Source of the DNA: Deltaproteobacteria bacterium
GTDB taxonomy: Bacteria > Acidobacteriota > Thermoanaerobaculia > Multivoradales > JAHZIX01
NCBI GenBank assembly: GCA_022601195.1
Contig: JAHZIX010000045.1
Span: 754,884-818,883, forward strand
Reading direction: 5' to 3'
DNA: 64,000 nucleotides
Shown here: piece after piece, positions 8,067 to 15,921 of the stretch
How positions within the stretch are numbered: position 1 is the first letter of the stretch
Layout: each line of letters begins with the position of its first letter
Position numbers and translations under genes: made by a program
Notes under the pieces: model-generated
What the model saw: only the letters and a program-made list of their open reading frames with translations
The model's database searches: none
What the model was told of the DNA's origin: nothing

Positions 8067-8984
8067 CTAGGTTGGCGGGGTGAGCTTCCCGCTCCCCATA
8101 TAGACGCATGTACCCCCGATTCGCACACGATCAATCTTGTTCCCTTGGGTATAGATCTCGATATCGAGAAAGCTGGGTCGGCCCATTTCCATTCCTTGCT
8201 CGCTGCGAATGTGGACTACACCTTCCTTTTCCACCAAGCGGTGGTGGACTAGGTAGGCTCCCAGAGGGCCGTTCGCGGAGCCAGTCGCGGGGTCTTCCTG
8301 AACTCCGTATAGAGGAGCAAAGACCCGGCAGTGGACCGTGGACTGGGGATGTTGGGTCTCCAGGCTGAAGGCCAGCACATTGGGAGCGGCGAATTCTCCC
8401 AGCAGAGCTTCTAGGCGATCGTTCTTGAGTTTGATTTTCTGTACGGCTTCGAGGCGACGCAAAGGCACCAAGAGAAAAGGAAGACCACAGGAGACAGCCT
8501 GCAGAGGAAGCCCCGGGGTGATGTCTTCGAGATCCAAAGAGAGCATGTCGGCGATCGCTCCTCGGTCTTCGAAGGCTGAACCGAAGTTGGGTCGAGGCTG
8601 GTCCATGAAGATGGCGCTGGGCTCGCCATCCTGGAAACAGATCTCCATGGGAATGGGGCCGACCCCTTCTTCGAAGACGACCCTCGCTGGGTTTGCAGAG
8701 GCGATCTTCCCAAGGCGGGTGAGCACGTAGGCGGTGCCGACCGAGGGGTGCCCAGCCATGGGAATTTCCCGGGTAGGAGTGAAAATTCGAACTCGGAAGT
8801 CGGCTCCCGGCTCTTGGGGAGTGGTGACGAAAGTGGTCTCTGAGAGGTTGAGCTCCCGGGCGATTTTTTGCATCCACTCTTCCGGAACCTCGCCATCCTC
8901 CGGGAAGACCGCTAGCTGATTGCCGCCGAAGGGCTGGTCGGTGAAAACATCCACCAGGTGGTAGACCAAAGGGCGAGATTTCAT
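8067..8984 (-). CDS. PhzF-family isomerase/epimerase-fold protein
   Basis: PhzF (diaminopimelate-epimerase fold) protein of 305 residues. The start chosen, MKSRPLVYHLVDVF, overlaps the stop of the cupin gene by ATGA. Family hallmarks are DVFTDQPFGGNQLAVF at the N-terminus, the conserved glutamate in ELNLSETTFV, IFTPTREIPMAGHPSVGTA in the first lobe, and EDPATGSANGPLGAYL in the second. PhzF proper isomerises dihydro-3-hydroxyanthranilate in phenazine synthesis. There are no phenazine genes here, so this is one of the many relatives with unassigned substrates. Coupling to a cupin suggests a small catabolic or detoxifying pair. Confidence 0.9.
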   Translation of the reverse strand: MKSRPLVYHLVDVFTDQPFGGNQLAVFPEDGEVPEEWMQKIARELNLSETTFVTTPQEPGADFRVRIFTPTREIPMAGHPSVGTAYVLTRLGKIASANPARVVFEEGVGPIPMEICFQDGEPSAIFMDQPRPNFGSAFEDRGAIADMLSLDLEDITPGLPLQAVSCGLPFLLVPLRRLEAVQKIKLKNDRLEALLGEFAAPNVLAFSLETQHPQSTVHCRVFAPLYGVQEDPATGSANGPLGAYLVHHRLVEKEGVVHIRSEQGMEMGRPSFLDIEIYTQGNKIDRVRIGGTCVYMGSGKLTPPT

Positions 8985-9409
8985 GAGCTGTTGCGGTCGT
9001 AGTCCACGATGTTCTGCCACTCGCTAGCATCGGAGCGGGCTACCACTGCAACCACCGGCTCTGTATCGCTCATATTGAAGACTTCGTGGGGCACGCCGGG
9101 CTCGATGTAGATGAAATCTCCGGCCTGGTTTTCGACGATCTTCTTGAGTCCGGGCCCATACTCGTGGCGCACTCGGCCCTCGAGTATGTACAGCATCAGC
9201 TCGAAATCCACATGAATGTGAGCGAAGGCCACTCCCCCAGGGGGCACCGTGGCGACGTTCATGGAGAGTTTGGAAGAACCGACGTTCTTGGCGGACATTC
9301 CCAGTTTGTACCGGATGCCGTTCCAGCCACGACATTCCCCGCTGCCCCGAATCACGGAAATGCCGTCGCCGCCTTCCACTGCGCTCTTGAGGTCGATGTC
9401 TTCAGACAT
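8981..9409 (-). CDS. Cupin-domain protein
   Basis: Small single-domain cupin of 142 residues. The first cupin motif is GGVAFAHIHVDFELMLYILEG, with two histidines and a glutamate placed to bind metal. The second is GDFIYIEPGVPHEVFNMSD, with the third histidine. It is probably a cytosolic metal-dependent enzyme or a small-molecule sensor; the fold alone does not give a reaction. Its stop overlaps the start of the PhzF gene (ATGA), so the two proteins are made together. The gene diverges from the class V PLP-enzyme gene across a 289-nt gap that carries a long inverted repeat. Confidence 0.88.
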   Translation of the reverse strand: MSEDIDLKSAVEGGDGISVIRGSGECRGWNGIRYKLGMSAKNVGSSKLSMNVATVPPGGVAFAHIHVDFELMLYILEGRVRHEYGPGLKKIVENQAGDFIYIEPGVPHEVFNMSDTEPVVAVVARSDASEWQNIVDYDRNSS

Positions 9410-9488
9410 GATGAGGTGATCTCCTTGCCTTCGTTGCCTGGTGAGTGGATCGAGACATTATGTAACACCTACTGGATCAGGTCTCGTT

Positions 9489-9678
9489 GGCAAGCCCTTC
9501 CTTCTCACCCGCCTTCTACTACTGCGGCGGATCTACCCGCACCTGCTGCGTCTTTCACTCCGAGCCCTTCCTCGCTGTACCGCCGGTACGTCTGCGTCGG
9601 CATCGGAGCGAAATCCTTGTGTCTACCGGCAGCTACGCCGCCTCGTAACGAATCCGGTGAGAAGGAAGGGCTCTTGCC
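9489..9678. repeat. Inverted-repeat element in a divergent intergenic region
   Basis: The arms at 9489-9510 (GGCAAGCCCTTCCTTCTCAC then CC) and 9656-9678 are reverse complements apart from a two-base insertion and end variation. They enclose about 145 nt that include the palindrome GTACCGCCGGTAC. The stretch has no convincing gene. It could be a degenerate miniature element or a folded leader. The ATG chosen for the next gene lies just after the right arm. Confidence 0.45.
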
Positions 9679-9698
9679 GGGATTCCTCGGCTGCTACG

Positions 9699-10910
9699 AT
9701 GGCCTTCGCAATGACCACTACTCTTAAGGTGCCGGCTTTTCCGGCGGTACCTTCTTTCGACCTCGGAACCTGGCGGGAGCAGATTCCGCTGCTGCGATCC
9801 TTCGTGGCCATGAACAATTGCTCCCAAGGGCCCCAGACGATCGCGACAAGGGAGGCCGCTCGAGGCTTTCTCGACACCTGGAACCAGGCGGGCATGAACT
9901 GGCCGGGCTGGATGGAGGAAGTGGAACGAGCGCGGACGGAATTCGCTTCCCTGATTCACGCCTCGCCGGAGGAGGTGGCCGTCTCCACCTCCGTCTCGGC
10001 CGCCGCGGCCAGCGTTGCCAGTGCTCTCGATTTTTCCGCGGAGAGGCCAAGGGTGGTGGTGAGTGGGGCCGAGTTTCCCACCGTGGCTCATGTTTGGCAG
10101 TCTCACCGGAAATACGGTGCCGAAGTGGATCGGGTATCCGACCGGGACGGCGTGGTCGCTTTGGAAGACTACGACTCGGTGGTCGGCGAGAGAACCCGTG
10201 TCGTCTCCGCCTGCCATGGGGACTACCGCAACGGTGAACGCCAGGACATCGCTGCTCTGGCGCAGCGGGTGCACAGAAAAGGTGCGCTGATCTTCGTCGA
10301 CGCCTACCAAACCCTAGGAATCGAGGAGGTGGACGTTCGAGCCATGGATGTCGATTTTCTGGCTTGCGGCAACCTCAAATACCTCATGGGTACCGCCGGC
10401 ATCGCCTTTCTCTACGTTCGCCGGGAGCTGATCGACCAGTTGGAGCCGGCGGTCACCGGTTGGTTTGGCCGCGCCAACCCCTTTGGTTTCGAGCCACGGG
10501 TGTTGGATTGGGCGGATACGGCGAGGCGCTTTGATACCGGGACACCGGCGGTGATCAACGCCTACATCGCCAGCGCTGGCATGGCGATGATTCGGCAGGT
10601 TGGGCCGGCGGCCATTGCCGCTTGGGGCCGGAGCCTCAGTTGCCGTTTGCTAGAGGGAGCCGAGGTTCGAGGTCTCACCGTACTCGGCTCTCGGGACGCA
10701 ACTCGAAAGACTCCCTCTACGGCGATTCTCTGTCATTGGGATTCCCATCGGGTGAGTTCCCATCAAGTAGAGGCAGGTCTCCGGCTGCGAGGAGTGCTCG
10801 CCTCCGCACGGGGGCCGGCGATTCGACTGGCACCTCATTTCTATTCAACCTTCGAAGATGTCGATCGGGCTCTGGATGCTCTTGTCGAGGTATTGAAAGA
10901 GAAGAAATGA
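9699..10910 (+). CDS. Class V aminotransferase-fold PLP enzyme
   Basis: PLP-dependent enzyme of 403 residues (fold type I, class V), related to cysteine desulfurase, CefD and EgtE-type enzymes. The start is ATG at 9699 or four codons later at 9711; longer readings run back through the inverted repeat. Visible motifs are RSFVAMNNCSQGPQT (substrate loop), HASPEEVAVSTSVSAAAAS, the cofactor-binding aspartate and histidine region IFVDAYQTLG, and the PLP lysine in DFLACGNLKYLMGTAGIAF. The C-terminal small domain ends LRLRGVLASARGPAIRLAPHFYST. The reaction cannot be fixed from sequence. An NSS-type transporter starts 10 nt downstream, so uptake and conversion of an amino-acid-like compound in one operon is likely. 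Confidence 0.85.
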   Translation: MAFAMTTTLKVPAFPAVPSFDLGTWREQIPLLRSFVAMNNCSQGPQTIATREAARGFLDTWNQAGMNWPGWMEEVERARTEFASLIHASPEEVAVSTSVSAAAASVASALDFSAERPRVVVSGAEFPTVAHVWQSHRKYGAEVDRVSDRDGVVALEDYDSVVGERTRVVSACHGDYRNGERQDIAALAQRVHRKGALIFVDAYQTLGIEEVDVRAMDVDFLACGNLKYLMGTAGIAFLYVRRELIDQLEPAVTGWFGRANPFGFEPRVLDWADTARRFDTGTPAVINAYIASAGMAMIRQVGPAAIAAWGRSLSCRLLEGAEVRGLTVLGSRDATRKTPSTAILCHWDSHRVSSHQVEAGLRLRGVLASARGPAIRLAPHFYSTFEDVDRALDALVEVLKEKK

Positions 10911-10920
10911 GGGCCCAGCC

Positions 10921-12267
10921 ATGACACCGCCTGAAAGAGCTTCCTCGAGCGGGAAGAGAGAGACCTTCGCGTCCAGCGCTGGCTTGATCGCGACCATGAT
11001 CGGGGTGGCAGTGGGCCTAGGGAACGTCTGGCGATTTCCTTACATGGTGGGCCAATTTGGCGGCGCGCCATTCGTTTTGGTCTACGTTCTGGCGGTCGTG
11101 CTCATCGGGATCCCAGCTCTGATGGCCGAGTGGACTCTGGGGCGAAGCACTCGGCGAGGGCCGGTGGGCGGTTTCGCTCGCGGCGGCCTTCCGGGTGGCA
11201 AGGCCGTCGGGTGGTTCTTTTTCCTGGCGGTCACTTTGGCCATGTCCTACTACACCTTGGCCATTGGCTGGGTTCTCTACTTCGCGGTGGGCCAGTTCGC
11301 CATCGGAGCCGGCTTGCCGTGGGCCCAAGGAGCGGTGCTGTCGCCGGAAACGGGCTTCGACCTTCGCTCTTTCTGTTTGCAGGGAATTTGCCTGTTGGTG
11401 GTTCTTCTAGCCACCGTGGTCGTTTTGCTCAAAGGGCTGCGCAAGGGGATCGAAGGAGTGAGCCGGTGGATCGTTCCGGCCCTCTTCGTCAGTCTTCTGG
11501 TGCTGGCGGCTCGATCGCTGACCTTGCCCGGAGCGTGGGAAGGGGTGCAGTGGTACATCCTGAAGGTCGATCTGGCAGCTCTGTCGCCAGGGGCGATCTT
11601 GGCAGCTGTCGGGCAGGCGGTCTTCAGTCTCTCCCTTGGGGGGACCTTCATGGTGGTCTATGGCTCCTATCTGAACCGAGAGGAGAACCTGCGTCGCAGC
11701 GCCGTGTGGACCGCCGGGGGAGATCTCGCGGCGGGCCTCTTGGCGGGAATAGCGATTTTCCCGGCGGTCTTTGCCCTTGGGCTCGAGCCGGGCAGCGGTC
11801 CCGGGTTGATTTTTGCCACGCTCCCCGAAGTGTTTGCTGCCATTCCCTTCGGATGGGTCTTTGGTGCTCTCTTTTTCACTGCGCTTCTCGCCGCGGCGTA
11901 TCTTTCCGACATATCGGCTTTGGAGGTAGTGGTCGCCGGTTTGACGGACAACACCTCTCTCAGTCGCCAGCGAGCTACCTGGATGATGGCGGCGATCGTT
12001 TTCGTCTTCGCCATTCCGCCGATGATCAATCAGCGGATCTTCGTGTTGTGGGATCTCGTTCTGGGGTCCGGCATGCAAACTCTCGGCTCCCTGCTGGCGG
12101 TGCTCACCGTGGGTTGGTGTTTGCATCGGGGAGAGGCGCTGCGCTCTCTGGCTGGCGAAACGCCTGGTCGGACGGATCTGTGGCTCTATTACTGGCTTCG
12201 ATTCGTCATTCCCGCGGCCATCGCTGCCGTGGGAGTCTGGTGGGTGGCGCAAGAGGTTCTGAGCTGA
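10921..12267 (+). CDS. Sodium-dependent transporter, NSS/SNF family
   Basis: Na+-coupled symporter of 448 residues for amino acids or related amines. It has about 11-12 membrane helices with the LeuT fold. The first helix carries the family signature GLGNVWRFPYMVGQFGGAPF, where the unwound segment binds Na+ and substrate. It is followed by LMAEWTLGRSTRRGPVGGF. Further signatures are LAMSYYTLAIGWVLYF and VGQAVFSLSLGGTFMVVYGSY in helix 6. A ribosome-binding site (GAGGG) overlaps the stop of the PLP-enzyme gene. Cotranscription with that enzyme suggests it imports the enzyme's substrate. It ends 3 nt before the converging DHH-CPBP gene. Confidence 0.93.
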   Translation: MTPPERASSSGKRETFASSAGLIATMIGVAVGLGNVWRFPYMVGQFGGAPFVLVYVLAVVLIGIPALMAEWTLGRSTRRGPVGGFARGGLPGGKAVGWFFFLAVTLAMSYYTLAIGWVLYFAVGQFAIGAGLPWAQGAVLSPETGFDLRSFCLQGICLLVVLLATVVVLLKGLRKGIEGVSRWIVPALFVSLLVLAARSLTLPGAWEGVQWYILKVDLAALSPGAILAAVGQAVFSLSLGGTFMVVYGSYLNREENLRRSAVWTAGGDLAAGLLAGIAIFPAVFALGLEPGSGPGLIFATLPEVFAAIPFGWVFGALFFTALLAAAYLSDISALEVVVAGLTDNTSLSRQRATWMMAAIVFVFAIPPMINQRIFVLWDLVLGSGMQTLGSLLAVLTVGWCLHRGEALRSLAGETPGRTDLWLYYWLRFVIPAAIAAVGVWWVAQEVLS

Positions 12268-12270
12268 AGG

Positions 12271-14178
12271 CTAGACAGCTACCAAGAAGAGGGCAAGAAG
12301 CCAGCCGATCAACTGGGCGAACACCCCGGGCCAGAGACTCAGGGAGCGCTCTCGAATGAGGCCCAGAGAGAGACCCGCGACCAAGGCGCAGATGCCCACC
12401 AAGCCACCGGCGATCAGCGGGGTCAGACCCACCAGGGGTTGAGTAAATCCCGTAGCCCAGGCCACGAGGGCCACCGAGGCGTAGAGGACCGCCGAAAGAA
12501 GGACCGGAACGCTGAGAACCCACGGATCCGCCACTCGTTGGACGCGGAAGTCGAGCATCAAAGTCCCATGGATGAGGCCGCGGAAACCGGCTTCTAGGGC
12601 TAGCGCCAGGAGGATCATGGCGGCGCCAGCCCACCACCAGGACGCCTTCTCCGAGAGGGGGCCGGCGGGAAGAGTGGCACCGGAGCCGAGAGCCGCTAAC
12701 AGCAGTAGCGGTAGCCAGTCTTTTCCGGCGGGGCGCCGCCAGCCGTAGAGCCAAAACCTCTTGCGGGAAATGCGAAAGGTCAGAGCACAGATCACCAGAA
12801 GCGCCGAGATGGCTACCGCGCAGAGCTGAGCCAGCACCGGTGGAAAGCTGCCCGTGGAAGGAAGAAAGCTCCCGGCGAGCCAACCTCCCAGGACGCCGGC
12901 TCCACCAACGGCTAGCGCCACCAAGATGGCTTCCAGGGCTTTGCGCAAACGCCGCGAGGGGTTCAGTGGCCGATAGGCTTGAAAGAGAATTCGCCCAATG
13001 GCCGAAGGAGACAAAGCTGTACCGGAAGGACGAGGAGATCCTCCGATATCGTCCGAGCCGCCCCAACGGTTCTCCGGTGGCCTACCGTTGACCACCGGGT
13101 CTTGTAGGTTCAATTGCTGGTAGGCCTTGGCGAGGTCGATGCCGGTCAGCGAGGCCGTTCGGCGCAGAGTAAAGACTCCCCGATCCGCTTCCAGAGCGAT
13201 GATGCCGAGGCGGTCTCCCCAGCGCCGTTTGAGCCGCTTTTCCACCTCGTAGATTCCGGAGGAGTCTCGACAGACCACCGCTACCCGGTTGGAGTCGATC
13301 TCCACGTGTCCGTACTCTTCTTCTACTCGAGTGAAGCCTTCGAAGTCGCTGGCCAAATAGACCAGTTGGTCGATTTCCGTGAGCATCCGAGAGGTGTATT
13401 CGGCCAGGTCCGTGGTGCCCCAATGGCCGCTGCGTTTGAGGTCCATTTCGATGCCGTGGAGGCGGTCGAGCTGAGATCGAGCCTCTTCCAGCTGAGCTAG
13501 GGGAAGGCCACAGAACTCAGCGATGTCGAAACCGTTGGCATCGATGGCTCCTTCCAAGCGCAGGAGGGGTACCAGAGCGTCTCGCCGCTGAGGGGATAGT
13601 TGACGCACTCGCCGGTGGTTGAGGAGCACCCAGATGGCGAAAACCGTATCCAGATCAGGCTCGTTGGCGTAGATCTTCCAGTCGCCTCGGTCCAGCTCCA
13701 GGCCCTTCAGGACCAACACCAGCGCTTGTTCACAGGTAGCGAGAGTAAAGGCGCGAACGCAGCCGTCGTGGTGGTCGAGGTTGTAGAATTTCTTGTCGTG
13801 GTCCAGGGTGGGTTGGAATTGGCCGGCACCGTCCAGGAAGATGATCCCTTCACCTAGCTTGCGCGCTTCCGTTTCGGTAAAGGCGTAGCTTCGATAAATG
13901 GAAACCTCCAGGCCGGGAGCCTCCAAGCATCGCAGCAGGCTTCCTTGGTCTCCGTCTCGGACGAGATATCGCTCAGGAAGGAGCTCTTCCTGCTCCAGGC
14001 TGCTCAGCAAGCCTTGAATTTTCATGCCGCTGGAGCGGAAGGGAACGATCCCACTGGCTCCGCGGGCAGCGGACTTGTACGACCAGGTGGTCGCGTCGGC
14101 AGCAGAGCGATCGTCGCGTTTTCCTGCATCCTCTTGGGACACCGGTGAGCTTCCTCCTTCCGATCGAAAGAAGGGCAT
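12271..14178 (-). CDS. DHH-like phosphoesterase domain fused to degenerate CPBP-fold membrane domain
   Basis: Two-part protein of 635 residues. After about 50 polar residues (a second possible start is Met52), residues 90-360 resemble a DHH-type phosphoesterase. They contain LDHDKKFYNLDHHDG (134-139 is LDHHDG) and ANEPDLDTVFAIWVLL (DLD at 175-177), with a later SSGIYEVEKRLKRRWGDRLG lobe. After a Ser/Pro linker, residues 415-635 hold about seven helices that align with CPBP (CAAX-protease/bacteriocin-processing) membrane domains. Where active members have EExxFRG this one has LEAGFRG (first Glu lost), and in SLWPGVFAQLIGW the His and Asn of the last motif are Gln and Gly. The protease part is therefore probably inactive and may act as a sensor or anchor. 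The phosphoesterase substrate is unknown; nucleotides or a nucleotide messenger are possible. Confidence 0.75.
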   Translation of the reverse strand: MPFFRSEGGSSPVSQEDAGKRDDRSAADATTWSYKSAARGASGIVPFRSSGMKIQGLLSSLEQEELLPERYLVRDGDQGSLLRCLEAPGLEVSIYRSYAFTETEARKLGEGIIFLDGAGQFQPTLDHDKKFYNLDHHDGCVRAFTLATCEQALVLVLKGLELDRGDWKIYANEPDLDTVFAIWVLLNHRRVRQLSPQRRDALVPLLRLEGAIDANGFDIAEFCGLPLAQLEEARSQLDRLHGIEMDLKRSGHWGTTDLAEYTSRMLTEIDQLVYLASDFEGFTRVEEEYGHVEIDSNRVAVVCRDSSGIYEVEKRLKRRWGDRLGIIALEADRGVFTLRRTASLTGIDLAKAYQQLNLQDPVVNGRPPENRWGGSDDIGGSPRPSGTALSPSAIGRILFQAYRPLNPSRRLRKALEAILVALAVGGAGVLGGWLAGSFLPSTGSFPPVLAQLCAVAISALLVICALTFRISRKRFWLYGWRRPAGKDWLPLLLLAALGSGATLPAGPLSEKASWWWAGAAMILLALALEAGFRGLIHGTLMLDFRVQRVADPWVLSVPVLLSAVLYASVALVAWATGFTQPLVGLTPLIAGGLVGICALVAGLSLGLIRERSLSLWPGVFAQLIGWLLALFLVAV

Positions 14179-14407
14179 TATATGCCCTCATCGTTTTCGC
14201 GTCCCAAAGCCCCTCCCGATGGTCGGATCGAGCTCCCGGGACCGGCTGCGAACTCGTCTTCCGGGGACTCCTATGAAGGTGAGGGGGCTGTGGTATAAGT
14301 TGCGAGCTGGCGAAGTTTAGAGATATGGCGCCCTTTCGAAGTTATGAAATCTCCTCAGGCAGTCGGACTCGAAGAGCTCTGATCCAGGGGAAGGCGTCGG
14401 CACGAGA

Positions 14408-15082
14408 ATGGACGTATTGAGAGGATCTGAAAACACTCGGGCTGTTTTGGAGCGTGCCTTCGTTGGGGATGCGCTGGCTCTCGAAGCCCTGGTTGGCCGG
14501 TTGACGCCGATCGTCGCAAGGCGAGTGGTTCGTGCCCTGGTTCGCATGGGCCGCGAGGATTTGGCCCGGCAGCGCGACATGACTCGGGACCTGACCCAGG
14601 ACGTATTTCTAGACCTCTTCGACAAAGGCGCGAAGATTCTCCGCGACTGGCAGCCGAGTCGAGGGATGTCTCTGGAGAACTTCGTTGGGATGGTTGCCGA
14701 GCGGAGAACTCTAGGGAGGTTGGGGCGACGGCACTACAGAGTGACCGAGACGGAGGAGATAGAGGCTACGCCGAGCACTCCCTTCACCGGTGCCGACCCG
14801 GAGGAGGAAGCGGTGGCCCGGGACGATTGGCGACAACTTCTCGATGTCCTGGAGCGGAAACTGTCGCCCATCGGCTGGCAAATGTTTCAACTTCTTTTCG
14901 TGGACGAACGGAGTCAGTCGGAGATCGAACAAGAGACGGGCCTCAGCCGCGACGCGATCTATGCTTGGCGCAGTCGCCTGAAGAAATCGGTACGGGCCGT
15001 CTACCGGGAAGCTCGGGAACCAGAGAGGTCAACGAACCAAGGTAGGCTTTACCTGCAATCGTTGGGTGGGAAAGGAGGATGA
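14408..15082 (+). CDS. ECF-type RNA polymerase sigma factor (CHAT locus 1)
   Basis: Sigma-70-family factor of 224 residues with regions 2 and 4 only. Region 2 spans LEALVGRLTPIVARRVVRAL, DLTQDVFLDLFDKGAKILRDW and GMSLENFVGMVAERRTLGRL. Region 4 is the C-terminal helix-turn-helix: RQLLDVLERKLSPIGWQMFQ, then SQSEIEQETGLSRDAIYAWR. It would direct RNA polymerase to a small regulon when released from an anti-sigma factor. Its stop overlaps the start of the downstream membrane protein, and a CHAT protease-like gene follows. A very similar gene order (sigma, membrane partner, CHAT) recurs at 48-52 kb. No autoregulated promoter could be identified with confidence. Confidence 0.85.
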   Translation: MDVLRGSENTRAVLERAFVGDALALEALVGRLTPIVARRVVRALVRMGREDLARQRDMTRDLTQDVFLDLFDKGAKILRDWQPSRGMSLENFVGMVAERRTLGRLGRRHYRVTETEEIEATPSTPFTGADPEEEAVARDDWRQLLDVLERKLSPIGWQMFQLLFVDERSQSEIEQETGLSRDAIYAWRSRLKKSVRAVYREAREPERSTNQGRLYLQSLGGKGG

Positions 15083-15921
15083 GTTTGTCTCACCTCGCAG
15101 ACGATGAGGAGATTCTTCGCCAGCTCGCCCGGGCCGCTCGACAGCGCCGGGGGAAGGGATCTCTCCGGGACTCGGATTTAGACAGCCGAACGGAAGAAAT
15201 TTTGGCGAGCCACGATGCCGAAGCCTTTGGCACCGCCTTTCGAGGCTCGGTGGTGGATGCCATCCGTGAGGGATTGGCCAAGGGGGAGGAATCTGCGCCT
15301 TCGGAAGGCCCTGCCATCGGTTTCCCCCGCGGAGAGCGGCCAAGGGCTTTGGCGCAGCGATGGCAGCCCATGATCCTGGTAGCAGCGAGCCTTGTGATGG
15401 TGGTGACAATTTCGCTGTGGTTCGGCTTTTCGATAGGCCCAAGGGCGAGGGCTGAGCCGGTCCCTATTTACACGGAAGATCCCCCCGAGGGGGTAAGTCC
15501 CGAGCGTTCGGAGGGGGATCCGCAGGCCCGGATCGAGGTGGTTCCTGGTTTTCGTTTTCGGGTTGTTCTACGGCCCGAAAGCACTCCCGAAGGATCCATC
15601 GACGTGCGGATTTTTGCAGCAATGGAGCCCGGGTCTTTTGGAGAGCTCGGCTCTCTCGAACGTTGGCTGGCAGCGGAAGCAAAGGCCGAGGTCAACGAAA
15701 GCGGAGTCATCCGCTTGGAAGGGCTCGAAGCCCAAGATTGGCGGCCTCTGACTCCCGGTGAATGGACCCTTCACTACGCGATTGGGCGTCCAGATTCCCT
15801 GCCTTCCCTGGCTGAGGTCCGAGAGCTCCTGGATCGGGGCGAAGTGACCCACAGGGCTGCTGGGGAAGCGGTTTCTTGGCAGCTTCTGAGCCAGGACATT
15901 CATCTTGTCTCCTCTCCTTGA
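15079..15921 (+). CDS. Single-pass membrane protein, putative anti-sigma partner
   Basis: Protein of 280 residues (278 if the second start is used) placed exactly where an anti-sigma factor would be. An acidic and helical cytoplasmic part (residues 1-95) precedes one membrane helix (PMILVAASLVMVVTISLWFG, about 99-118). An exported domain of about 160 residues follows, with a beta-rich segment (RIEVVPGFRFRVVLRPES). The cytoplasmic part lacks the HxxxCxxC zinc motif of common anti-sigma factors and has no cysteine. The ATG at 15079 touches its GGAGG; a TTG at 15085 has better spacing and may be the true start. The anti-sigma role is inferred from position and topology only. Confidence 0.65.
   Translation: MSLSHLADDEEILRQLARAARQRRGKGSLRDSDLDSRTEEILASHDAEAFGTAFRGSVVDAIREGLAKGEESAPSEGPAIGFPRGERPRALAQRWQPMILVAASLVMVVTISLWFGFSIGPRARAEPVPIYTEDPPEGVSPERSEGDPQARIEVVPGFRFRVVLRPESTPEGSIDVRIFAAMEPGSFGELGSLERWLAAEAKAEVNESGVIRLEGLEAQDWRPLTPGEWTLHYAIGRPDSLPSLAEVRELLDRGEVTHRAAGEAVSWQLLSQDIHLVSSP

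Noticed and set aside
11130..12359. Plus-strand open frame of 409 codons
   Set aside because: It is an out-of-frame reading of the NSS transporter with Arg/Gly/Ser-rich composition.
12600..12700. Active CAAX/CPBP protease
   Set aside because: The catalytic Glu pair and terminal His/Asn are not conserved, so I call only the fold.
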